Made by a program: the position numbers and the translations under genes. Below the pieces are notes generated by a model that saw only the letters and a list, made by a program, of their open reading frames with translations, searched no databases and had not been told where the DNA came from. 64,000 bases of DNA from Streptomyces koelreuteriae (GTDB lineage: Bacteria > Actinomycetota > Actinomycetes > Streptomycetales > Streptomycetaceae), in the NCBI RefSeq assembly GCF_018604545.1, contig NZ_CP075896.1:8184001-8248000 (forward strand), written 5' to 3'. Positions 44,985 through 52,470 of this stretch are shown here, in pieces. The stretch's first letter is position 1. The number at the start of each line of letters is the position of its first letter.

Positions 44985-45182
44985 TCAGAGCTGACGGGCA
45001 GGCATGTGGTCCAGCGCGTCGGCGACCAGCGCGCCCCAGGACGCGTCGTCGATCTCCGGCAGGGGCAGGACGGTGAGCAGGGCGTGCAGCCGGGCCAGGA
45101 TCTCGGGCGTGGCCACCGTGTCCGGGTCCGTCTCCGGTGGTTCCGGGGGGTTCGGCAGGCGGTCCCGCCGCTCCTCGTTCAT
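44985..45182 (-). CDS. 65-residue acidic protein following the ECF sigma gene
   Basis: Starts MNEERRDRLPNPPEPPETDP at ATG 45182 behind GAGGAGACCGAG. Pro- and acid-rich first half, then one or two helices (EILARLHALLTVLPLPEIDD). It sits 64 bp after the sigma gene and 43 bp before the next Hsp70-like gene. The position suggests a small anti-sigma or adaptor, but there is no membrane helix and no zinc motif of known anti-sigma families. Not recognised. Confidence 0.6.
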   Translation of the reverse strand: MNEERRDRLPNPPEPPETDPDTVATPEILARLHALLTVLPLPEIDDASWGALVADALDHMPARQL

Positions 45183-45246
45183 CTCGGTCTCCTCTTCGCA
45201 ACGGGGCGGGGATCGGTTGGGTCGTGCTCCGTACCGCGGTCGTGGT

Positions 45247-45789
45247 TCAGTCGAGCCGGAGCAGCTCCAGCAGATCCATCCGGGCCCGGGACAGACGGCT
45301 CTTGACGGTGCCCATCGGTATCTGGAGCACATGCGCGATCTCCTCGTAGCTGCACCCGCACAGATGCCGTAAGACGACGACCGCGCGGAAGTCGACGTCC
45401 AGCGCGGCCAGCGCCTGCCGCACGCGCAGACCGTCGGTGACGCGTCCGTCCACCGCACGGACGGGCTCCGTGGGCAGGACGTCGTCGCCGACGGGGTACG
45501 GGCGACGGCCCCGCTGCGCGATCTCGGCCTTGGCGGCGTTGACGGCGATGGCGCGCAGCCATGTCGTGAAGCGGGCCTCGGAGCGGAAGCCGCCGATGGC
45601 GCCGGTCACGCGTATCAGCGCGTTCTGGCAGGCGTCCAGGGCGTCCTCCCGGTTGCCGGTGATGCCCGCGCACACGGTCAGCACCGTGGTGCGATGCCGG
45701 CGCAGTAGTTGTTCGAGCGCGTGCCGGTCGCCCTGCACCGCGCGTGGTACGAGTTCCTCGTCGCTCAGACCCGCCAGGTCCTGCGACAT
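45247..45789 (-). CDS. ECF RNA polymerase sigma factor with a TTA codon
   Basis: 180 residues from ATG 45789; GTG 45792 or a longer frame to 45804 are alternatives. Region 2: ALDACQNALIRVTGAIGGFR, then ARFTTWLRAIAVNAAKAEIA. Region 4: LRHLCGCSYEEIAHVLQIPM, then GTVKSRLSRAR. It stands between two Hsp70-WD40 genes inside the dynamin unit and is the obvious candidate to drive the locus. Codon 140 (45370-45372 on the plus strand as TAA) is TTA, requiring the bldA tRNA in streptomycetes, so expression is likely tied to development. Confidence 0.9.
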   Translation of the reverse strand: MSQDLAGLSDEELVPRAVQGDRHALEQLLRRHRTTVLTVCAGITGNREDALDACQNALIRVTGAIGGFRSEARFTTWLRAIAVNAAKAEIAQRGRRPYPVGDDVLPTEPVRAVDGRVTDGLRVRQALAALDVDFRAVVVLRHLCGCSYEEIAHVLQIPMGTVKSRLSRARMDLLELLRLD

Positions 45790-45887
45790 CACGTTCCCCA
45801 ACACCGACCCCCCACAGGTGTGCCCTCGTCAGTCGCGTCCGCCGACCGCGTGGCGGAGAACCGACGCCCGATGGCCCATAGATCGGG

Positions 45888-48188
45888 CTAAGGGCGGAAA
45901 AGTTCCCCGTTCCACACGGATACTTTTCCGCCACCGGCCAGGGCCAGTCGCGTTCCGTCGTGGGACCAGGCGAGATGGGTGATCGGGGCGGGGGAGTGGG
46001 CGAGTTCGGCTAGGGGTGCGCAGGTCTTGCTGTCCACGATCCGGCACCAGCCGGTCCGCAGCGAGATCGCCAGCATCCGGCCGTCCGGCGAGAACTCCAG
46101 GGCAGTCGGGGGAGTTGTCGTCAGCTCCGCCTCACCCACTCGAATCGTCGTGGTGGATTCGGACCGGCTGTGCGGGAGCGAGTGGGTCACCGCGACCGGT
46201 CCATCGGGGTGCACCGCCGCTATCCGCACATTCCTGCGCGCGACGAGAGGAATCTGGCGGATGATCCGCTCGTCGCCCTCGCCGTACGCGACCAGTGCGA
46301 CAGCGGCCTGTCGCGCCACCCAGATGACACCGCGCCGTCCTGAACACCCCATCAGCAGTCGCTCGGGCACCGCTGCCTTCCGGGCCGTCAGGTTCAGCAC
46401 ATGCCGGCCTTCTCCGCGAGCCGTGTCGATGGTCCAGAGGGAGACCGAGGGCTTCGGCGCATCCGGATTCTGCGTGACGGCCACGACCAGTTGATCCGGG
46501 CCCGCCGGGAGGGCCTGCACTACGCGAACACCATGGGCGCAGCCGGGGGGAACCAGTCCGACCTGCCGTTCACGCCCCGACCGCGCGCCGTTCAGCGTGA
46601 GCAGGAGCGCGGTCCTGGAGCCCGGGTCGGCCACCACCAAGGCCTCGCCCCCGGGTTCGAACAGTGCTTCCCCTTCCGGCAGGCGGCACGCCGCGACCGT
46701 ACGGGCTCTCGCGCCTTCCGCCCATTCCCGCACGCCGTCCGCGAACGCCAACCGCAGCGCCCCCTCACGCGTCCAGCCCATCGCCCTGACCTGGTCCGCG
46801 TCCGCCCGTCGCAGCGGCCCCTGCGTGTCCGGTGCCGCCTCCGACGTCGTGACCAGCCAGTCCCCCGAGAGGAACCGTCCGCCGGGCTCCGCGTGCCAGC
46901 GCCGGATCGCGCCGCGGCGCTCCGCCCGCAGCCGGTGCAGGGTGCCCTCGACCGACCGTACGTCCGCGACCACGGCGCCCGCCTCGTACGCCTGCCCCTC
47001 CGCGACCACCGGACCGAGGAAGACCCCGGAGCCCCCCGGTACCGCCCACGCCAGAGGTTCCGTCCCGGGTGGCCTGACGGTCGGCCGCAGATCACGGGAC
47101 GGGGCCCGCGTGGCCCAGGCCGCCGCACCCCGCACCACGGCGAGTTGGGGGTTCTCCACGTGCCGCACCCGGATGCCCAGGGTCCGTTCGAGGTGCTCCC
47201 GGACCACCGGGCTGCGGCTGCTGCCGCCGGCCATCAGCACGGCCGCGATCTCCTCCGGCCGGACCTCCGCCTTCGCGAGCAGGTCGCGGCAGCATTCCAC
47301 GGTCCGGCCGATGAGCTGGTCCGCCATGGAGTCCAGTACGCCGCGCTCCAGGAGTACGACCTCGCCGCCGGGGGAGAGGTCCTCCACCTGTCCGGCGGTG
47401 CTGAGGTCGTGCTTCAGCTCGCGCACGAAGTCGCCCGCCGCGATCCCCCCTCGCAGCGCCGTCACCTCGTCGGCGCCCTCCGGCACCCCGGACAGGCCCG
47501 AGTGGCGCTCGGTCAGATGCCGCAGGAGCGCCGCGTCCAGGTCCCGGCCCCCGCAGTCCTCCAGTGAGGCATGGCCGAGCACCTCGTGCTGCCCTGCCCC
47601 GATGCGCACCACGGCGGCGTCGAAGGTGCCCCCTCCGAAGTCGTGCACGAGGATCACGTCCCCGGCGGTGAACGGGGCTCCCACGGGACGGGAGTACGCC
47701 GCGGCCACCGGCTCCACGAGCAGTTCCGCCCGGTCGAGCCCGGCCTCGGCCGCTGCCCCGATCATCGCGTCGCGGCGGGGATCGGCGGGGCCGTACGCGG
47801 CGGGGACGGTGAGGAGCACATGGCGCGGTGGCCGGCCCAGCACGCGCCGCGCCTCGGCGGCGACCGCCCGCAGCACGGCGCTCACGAGCTCCGTCGCCGG
47901 GTAGGGCGTCCCGTCGACCAGGAGCGGCACGGTACTGCCGACGTCCCGCTTGATCTCCGAGCGGTAGCGGGTCGGGCGCAGCCGCTTGCCCCGCTCCGCC
48001 ACGGACCCGACGAGCAGTCCGCCCGCCCCGTCGGCGAGCACCGACGAGGGCCAGAACACCGCCCCGGTGGTCGGCTCGTGCAGGATGCGTGTCGTGTCCC
48101 CCTCCACCACAGCCGCCTGGGTGGTCGTCGTCCCGAAGTCGACGACCAGGACCGCTTCCGTCTCCGAGGGGGTTTCGGTCGGGCTCAT
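45888..48188 (-). CDS. Hsp70/actin-fold protein with lipoyl-like barrel and WD40-like propeller
   Basis: 766 residues; its ATG overlaps the stop of the short dynamin (ATGA). Nucleotide-binding domain (1-355): VLVVDFGTTTTQAAVV, VHDFGGGTFDAAVV (181-194), VLMAGGSSRSPVVREH. Lipoyl-like barrel (375-448; YEAGAVVADVRSVEGTLHRL, GDWLVTT). Propeller (about 465-766) ending in two clear WD-type blades (TALEFSPDGRMLAISLRTGW, ITHLAWSHDGTRLALAGGGK, VSVWNGELF). Third partner of dynamin pair 2, followed after 98 bp by the ECF sigma gene. Confidence 0.88.
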   Translation of the reverse strand: MSPTETPSETEAVLVVDFGTTTTQAAVVEGDTTRILHEPTTGAVFWPSSVLADGAGGLLVGSVAERGKRLRPTRYRSEIKRDVGSTVPLLVDGTPYPATELVSAVLRAVAAEARRVLGRPPRHVLLTVPAAYGPADPRRDAMIGAAAEAGLDRAELLVEPVAAAYSRPVGAPFTAGDVILVHDFGGGTFDAAVVRIGAGQHEVLGHASLEDCGGRDLDAALLRHLTERHSGLSGVPEGADEVTALRGGIAAGDFVRELKHDLSTAGQVEDLSPGGEVVLLERGVLDSMADQLIGRTVECCRDLLAKAEVRPEEIAAVLMAGGSSRSPVVREHLERTLGIRVRHVENPQLAVVRGAAAWATRAPSRDLRPTVRPPGTEPLAWAVPGGSGVFLGPVVAEGQAYEAGAVVADVRSVEGTLHRLRAERRGAIRRWHAEPGGRFLSGDWLVTTSEAAPDTQGPLRRADADQVRAMGWTREGALRLAFADGVREWAEGARARTVAACRLPEGEALFEPGGEALVVADPGSRTALLLTLNGARSGRERQVGLVPPGCAHGVRVVQALPAGPDQLVVAVTQNPDAPKPSVSLWTIDTARGEGRHVLNLTARKAAVPERLLMGCSGRRGVIWVARQAAVALVAYGEGDERIIRQIPLVARRNVRIAAVHPDGPVAVTHSLPHSRSESTTTIRVGEAELTTTPPTALEFSPDGRMLAISLRTGWCRIVDSKTCAPLAELAHSPAPITHLAWSHDGTRLALAGGGKVSVWNGELFRP

Positions 48189-49759
48189 TCGGCCATTCCT
48201 TCCTGCCCGGAGGCGATGTGGTGGTGGAGAGCCTCATAGGACTGACGAATCGTCAACTGAGCTTGACGTGAGGCCCCGTACGCCGTGGGTGCCGACAACT
48301 CCGCGTGCCAGCGGTCCAGCCGGGCGCGCGCCGTGCGCAGCAGCAGCGGGTGGTCCGCGTCGGCGGGCAGTCCGAGCCGGGCGGCCGCGCCGGTGCCGTG
48401 CTCGCCGGTCACCCGGAGGAGTTCCTCGGTCTGCTCGGCGGGGAGGTCGAGCCGTCCGTCGAAGTGGTCGCGCAGCGCCCGTAGTTCCGCGTACGCCAGG
48501 CAGTGCCGCAGTTCCACGGCGGTCAGCGCGCCGGCCACCGCCTCCACCGCCCGCGCCGGTTCACCCCGCAGTGACCGGGCGGTCCGCTCGGCGAGACGCG
48601 GCACCGTACGGAACGCCTGCGCGGCCTTGATGAGATCGGCCCGGCCGCCGAAGTGGTCGCGCAGCAGGGCGCGCAGGGAGTCGACGCCGGACACCCGGAG
48701 GAGTTCGCCCCGTAGCGTGTCCACGGTGTCGGCTCCCTCGCGAATCGACCGGCACGCCCGCACCACGCCCCAGCCGCCGAAGCGCCCGAACAGCCGGGCG
48801 CGTTCCTCGGGGGAGAGCGGGAGACCGGTGTCCTTGCCGGTGAACGCGTCGCTGTCCGCGGCACGTTCGGCCAGCAGTCGTGGAGCCGTCGTCGTGGCCA
48901 GGTGGGAGAGGCCGTCGAGGTCGGCGGCGTCCATACAGGCGGCCCCGGAGCCGAGCAGTCCCGCCACCGGGACCACCGAGTACAGCAGCCGGGAGGTCCC
49001 CGCGGTGCGGATGAGCTGGTCGGCGACCCGCCCGGCGGGCCGCATCGGATCGGGCGCGTCGTCCGGGTCCCACAGCAGCTCCACCTTGTTGAGGACACCG
49101 ACGGTGTTGAGTGGGCCGAGGCCGGGCACCTGCGTCATGAACTCGGCGGTGAGCCGTATGTCGTCCCGGTGGGCGCCGCGCGCGGTGAACGTCAGGACCA
49201 TGGCGTCGGCCCTCGCGCTCTCCGCGAGCGTCGAGTCGGTGAGGTCCTGCCCGGTCCGGCCCAGCAGACGCAGCGTGGACGCCGACTCCGGGCCGGTGAA
49301 GGAGTCGAGGCCGGGAGTGTCGATGATCTCCAGCTCGGCGAGCTGCCCATGCGGGTGACGGGTCTCCAGGTGGTCGATCCGCCGTAGCAGCGCCTGCCGG
49401 TCAGGGTCGTCGGCCGACCGTACGGTGAGCGACTCCAGGTCGGACAGGTGCCGGTGCCGGGTCACGGTGCCGTCCAGATGGCGCACCGTCAGCGAGGGCT
49501 CGGTGCCGTGGCGGAAACGGTTGACCGTCATCGTCAGCTCGGTGACCCCGGTCGGTGCGATCCGCTCGCCGAGCAGCGCGTTGACCAGGGTGGACTTGCC
49601 CGCGCTGACCCGGCCGACCAGGGCCACGGAGAACGGTGCGGACAGCCGCTCGGCCTGGTCGGCGAGGGTGCGGCGAAAGGTCTCCGGCAGGCCGTCCGTG
49701 GTCGCGCTGTCCCGGAGGACGTCCAGTGCGGCCCGCCGGAGAGCGGCGGAGCCGCTCAC
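48185..49759 (-). CDS. Dynamin-like GTPase, short (IniC-like) member of pair 2
   Basis: 524 residues; GTG start overlaps the stop of the long partner (GTGA). G1 GRVSAGKS (49-56), G3 DTPG (147-150), G4 NKVE (224-227; Glu in place of Asp). Similar to the short GTPase at 38896-40488 in length, motif spacing and the segment following G3 (DTPGLD). No hydrophobic membrane segment. The Asp-to-Glu change at G4 in both short members may lower guanine selectivity and is shared, so it is not a random decay event. Confidence 0.87.
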   Translation of the reverse strand: MSGSAALRRAALDVLRDSATTDGLPETFRRTLADQAERLSAPFSVALVGRVSAGKSTLVNALLGERIAPTGVTELTMTVNRFRHGTEPSLTVRHLDGTVTRHRHLSDLESLTVRSADDPDRQALLRRIDHLETRHPHGQLAELEIIDTPGLDSFTGPESASTLRLLGRTGQDLTDSTLAESARADAMVLTFTARGAHRDDIRLTAEFMTQVPGLGPLNTVGVLNKVELLWDPDDAPDPMRPAGRVADQLIRTAGTSRLLYSVVPVAGLLGSGAACMDAADLDGLSHLATTTAPRLLAERAADSDAFTGKDTGLPLSPEERARLFGRFGGWGVVRACRSIREGADTVDTLRGELLRVSGVDSLRALLRDHFGGRADLIKAAQAFRTVPRLAERTARSLRGEPARAVEAVAGALTAVELRHCLAYAELRALRDHFDGRLDLPAEQTEELLRVTGEHGTGAAARLGLPADADHPLLLRTARARLDRWHAELSAPTAYGASRQAQLTIRQSYEALHHHIASGQEGMAE

Positions 49760-51843
49760 GCGTCCGGCCTCGACTCCGACTCCGGTTGCGGTTCCGGTTC
49801 CGTCTCCGATTCCGGCTTCGGCTTCGGGCCTGGCTCCGTGTCCCGCTCTGTTCCCGGCTGCTCCGCCGGCTGCTGGGACGTGGGCGGCGTGTCGTCCGAC
49901 GCCTCGTGTCCTTCGGCCGCACGCCCGGCCGCCCCGGCTTCCTTCGAGTGCGGTGCGGGCGGCAGGTCCGTGTCCGCTTCCGTGACGAGTTCGGCGACGA
50001 GGGCCGCGAGCGTGGCCACCTCCTGCCCGGTGGCGAGCAGTTCCGAGTGCTCCTTCGCCAGCGTGTCGTGACGGGCGCGGGCCTGCTCACGCGTGGCGTC
50101 GGCGGTCGCCTTCAACCGTTCGAGGGTGTCGCCCACCGTCTCGGTCTGCTGCCGCAGCAGGCTGTCGAGCTCCTGCTCCGCCCTCTCGGCCGCCGAGTCC
50201 AGCAGGTTGCCGAGCCCATGGACGATGACCCGCTGCTGGCGCCCGCGGGCCATGCCGAGCTGGTCCCGCAGGTTCCGGCGACGTGTCTGCAGCTCCTGGT
50301 GGCGGGCGGCCTTGACCCCGCGCAGCAGACCTGCCAGAAGCCCGGCCGCGGCCCCGATCGCCGCGCCCAGCGGGCCGAACACGGTGCCGCCGATCGCCGC
50401 CCCCATCGACGCCCCGAACGCTCCGTCGCGGCCGATGGGCATCGCCTTGCCCGGCTGTTCCTCGGCACCGAGGTCCGGCTCCAGCCGCAGCGGGCCGACG
50501 GTGTCGATCCGGCTGTTGGCGGTGGGGGTGAGACCGATGCCGTGGCGCTGCGCGAATCCGGTGACCAGGGCGTTCAGTTCGGTCTCCGCGCGGCGCGCCG
50601 TGGCACCGGCCACCGCCGCGTAGGCCGCCGACACCTGTGCGGCCAACTCGTCCATGTCGTCCTGCAGCGCCTCGTCGTAGAGGTACTCCGTGCACACGCG
50701 CTGCCACACGGTGTCGAGTTCGTCGTGCAGGGCCATGACCAGCTCCCTGCGCAACTCCCTGAGCTGCGTCCGCAGTTCCGTGCGCCACTGTGCCCCGGTG
50801 CTCCTCAACTCGGTGATGCGCCGCTGCCCGGCCTCGGCCTCCGCCCGCATCCGGGAGAGCGTCTCGTCCGTCTCCCGGGCGAGTGCCTCCTGTTCCGCAG
50901 TCAGCGGGCCCAGCAGCGCCTGCACCGCGGCACCGGCCTCTTCCAGGGGGCGCGCCAGCAGCAACCGGGCACGGCGCCGCCGCAGACCCCTCCAGAGGAC
51001 GGCCTCGAACAAGGGGTAGCCGCTGTCCTCGTCCGGCGCGTCGGAACCGGAGCCGAGATACCGGAGCCTGAGGCGGGTCGAGACCGGCAGCACGGAGGTG
51101 TCACCCGTGGGCCTGCCGGTCAGCTCGGCGAGCTTGGCACGGGTGTTGGCCAGCATCTCGCCCCGGTCGGCGGGGGCGGCCTGATCCGCCCGGGTGAGGA
51201 CGACGAGCAGCCCGTCCTCGTCGGGCCCGGAGTCCGTCGCGGTGACGGCATGCCCCAGGAAGCGCAGTTCGCTCGCCGTCAGCGGTGAGGTCATGTCGGC
51301 GACGAACACCACCGCGTCGGCCGAGGCGAGGAACCCCGTGGTCATCGCGGTGTGCTCGGGGAACACGCCCCCCACGCCCGGTGTGTCGACCAGGGTGACT
51401 CCGTCGGCCAGCTTCGGGTGGGGCAACAGTACTTCGATGAGCTCGGCCCGGTGCCGGTTGCCCGGGTTGGTGCTCTCCGTGACGTAGCGAGCCACCTCGT
51501 CGAGGGGGATCACCCGCTCCTCGGTCCCGCCGCCCGCGTCGCGCAACCGGGCCGTGGCCTGTTCCCGCGGGCCCCAGCCGACCGTGGTGACCACGCTGGT
51601 GGTCTGCAGCACATCGACGGGGAGGAGGCCCTTGCGCTCCACCAGAGCGTTGACGAGGCTGGACTTGCCGCGGTTGAACTCGCCGCAGACCACCACGACG
51701 ATCCGGCCGTCGGCGAGCCTGCGCGCGGCGTCGCGCAGCCGCGACTCGGTCTCCGCCAGCGCCCTCTTGCCCGCCGCGGCGGCCAGGTGCTCCAACACAC
51801 GCGCGGTCCGGGCCGCCGGCGCGTCCGTATCGAGTCGTTCCAT
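49756..51843 (-). CDS. Dynamin-like GTPase, long (IniA-like) member of pair 2, with glycine-zipper membrane segment
   Basis: 695 residues from ATG 51843, five bases after GGAGG; the frame also extends to GTG 51894. G1 GEFNRGKS (54-61), G3 DTPGVGG (153-159), G4 TRAD (217-220). Around residue 480-510 there is a Gly/Ala-rich hydrophobic stretch (FGASMGAAIGGTVFGPLGAA, IGAAAGLLAGLL), likely a membrane-inserting hairpin. The C-terminus is a repetitive Pro/Glu/Ser tail rich in alternating charge. First gene of the roughly 13-kb minus-strand unit. Confidence 0.88.
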   Translation of the reverse strand: MERLDTDAPAARTARVLEHLAAAAGKRALAETESRLRDAARRLADGRIVVVVCGEFNRGKSSLVNALVERKGLLPVDVLQTTSVVTTVGWGPREQATARLRDAGGGTEERVIPLDEVARYVTESTNPGNRHRAELIEVLLPHPKLADGVTLVDTPGVGGVFPEHTAMTTGFLASADAVVFVADMTSPLTASELRFLGHAVTATDSGPDEDGLLVVLTRADQAAPADRGEMLANTRAKLAELTGRPTGDTSVLPVSTRLRLRYLGSGSDAPDEDSGYPLFEAVLWRGLRRRRARLLLARPLEEAGAAVQALLGPLTAEQEALARETDETLSRMRAEAEAGQRRITELRSTGAQWRTELRTQLRELRRELVMALHDELDTVWQRVCTEYLYDEALQDDMDELAAQVSAAYAAVAGATARRAETELNALVTGFAQRHGIGLTPTANSRIDTVGPLRLEPDLGAEEQPGKAMPIGRDGAFGASMGAAIGGTVFGPLGAAIGAAAGLLAGLLRGVKAARHQELQTRRRNLRDQLGMARGRQQRVIVHGLGNLLDSAAERAEQELDSLLRQQTETVGDTLERLKATADATREQARARHDTLAKEHSELLATGQEVATLAALVAELVTEADTDLPPAPHSKEAGAAGRAAEGHEASDDTPPTSQQPAEQPGTERDTEPGPKPKPESETEPEPQPESESRPDA

Positions 51844-51899
51844 GCCGTCCTCCGCCTCGCGACACCCGCGGTCGTTCGCGACGACCACTGACATCCCTT

Positions 51900-51926
51900 G
51901 GATTCGGCATGGGGCGACTTTGTTCC
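51900..51926 (-). promoter_or_regulatory. Candidate ECF promoter of the dynamin/Hsp70 operon
   Basis: On the minus strand: GGAACAAA, eleven bases, then CCGAATCC, about 57 bases ahead of the ATG at 51843. GGAAC and GAATCC are 16 bases apart, exactly as in the matching motif at 35096-35122. If the embedded ECF sigma factor reads this site, the locus would be autoregulated. Confidence 0.45.
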
Positions 51927-51990
51927 GTCCGCGCCGGAGCTGTGCCGGCGCTTCAGCCGCCAGGCCGTGCGGGGATCAGCTCACCTCACC

Positions 51991-52185
51991 TCATCGCGTC
52001 TTCCGATAACGGACGACTCCGATACCCACCGCCGGGCCGATGAGGATGGCCGCCGGTGTTCCCAAGGCCTGTGCGGCGCCGGAGCCGCTCAGGAACATGA
52101 CGACGGCGATCACGGCATAGAGGGCGACAAAGGCAAGGACAAAACTGACCCAGGGGTTGGTGGTCCGTCCGCCTTCAGAATTCAT
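51991..52185 (-). CDS. Small two-helix membrane protein, 64 aa
   Basis: Starts MNSEGGRTTNPWVSFVLAFV at ATG 52185; GGAAGGACGGGAGC upstream is a fair ribosome binding site. Hydrophobic helices at about 12-32 (WVSFVLAFVALYAVIAVVMF) and 38-58 (GTPAAILIGPAVGIGVV). It lies just upstream of the dynamin operon promoter and on the same strand, so it may be part of the system or an independent small membrane protein. Not recognised. Confidence 0.6.
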   Translation of the reverse strand: MNSEGGRTTNPWVSFVLAFVALYAVIAVVMFLSGSGAAQALGTPAAILIGPAVGIGVVRYRKTR

Positions 52186-52310
52186 GCTCCCGTCCTTCCT
52201 GAAAAGGTGGGCAGGCCGACGTACCCACCGAGGCCGCACCTGCCGCACCCGCGGGGGCTGTAGGCGTAGGTGTTCACCTTGGTGCCCGTGTGTTCCCGGC
52301 TGAATCCCAT
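52182..52310 (-). CDS. Possible 42-residue Gly/Cys peptide coupled to the small membrane protein
   Basis: Frame starting MGFSREHTGTKVNTYAYSPR, with a central CGRCGLGGYVG, ending TFSGRTGA. Its stop overlaps the ATG of the following membrane protein (ATGA), as expected for a coupled pair. AAGAG ahead of the ATG is a weak ribosome binding site. The CxxC pair and Gly-rich tail are unusual; it could be a small metal-binding or precursor peptide. Not recognised. Confidence 0.35.
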   Translation of the reverse strand: MGFSREHTGTKVNTYAYSPRGCGRCGLGGYVGLPTFSGRTGA

Positions 52311-52470
52311 GTTCACAACTCTTGGGGCTCGGGGGTCAGATGAGTCAGTGGCGCACGCCTCTAGACATCCGATCTCTTCCCCGGCGACGATGTTCGCGCC
52401 CTCGACATGGATCGATGCGGCTGTCACTTCGCCCGTGAAAGAGCCGATGAATGGGCCGGGAGATCTCAAC

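Noticed and set aside
42539..45076. 845-codon plus-strand frame opposite the Hsp70-WD40 gene
   Set aside because: Antisense shadow of an Hsp70-like gene with intact motifs; no ribosome binding site or family features.
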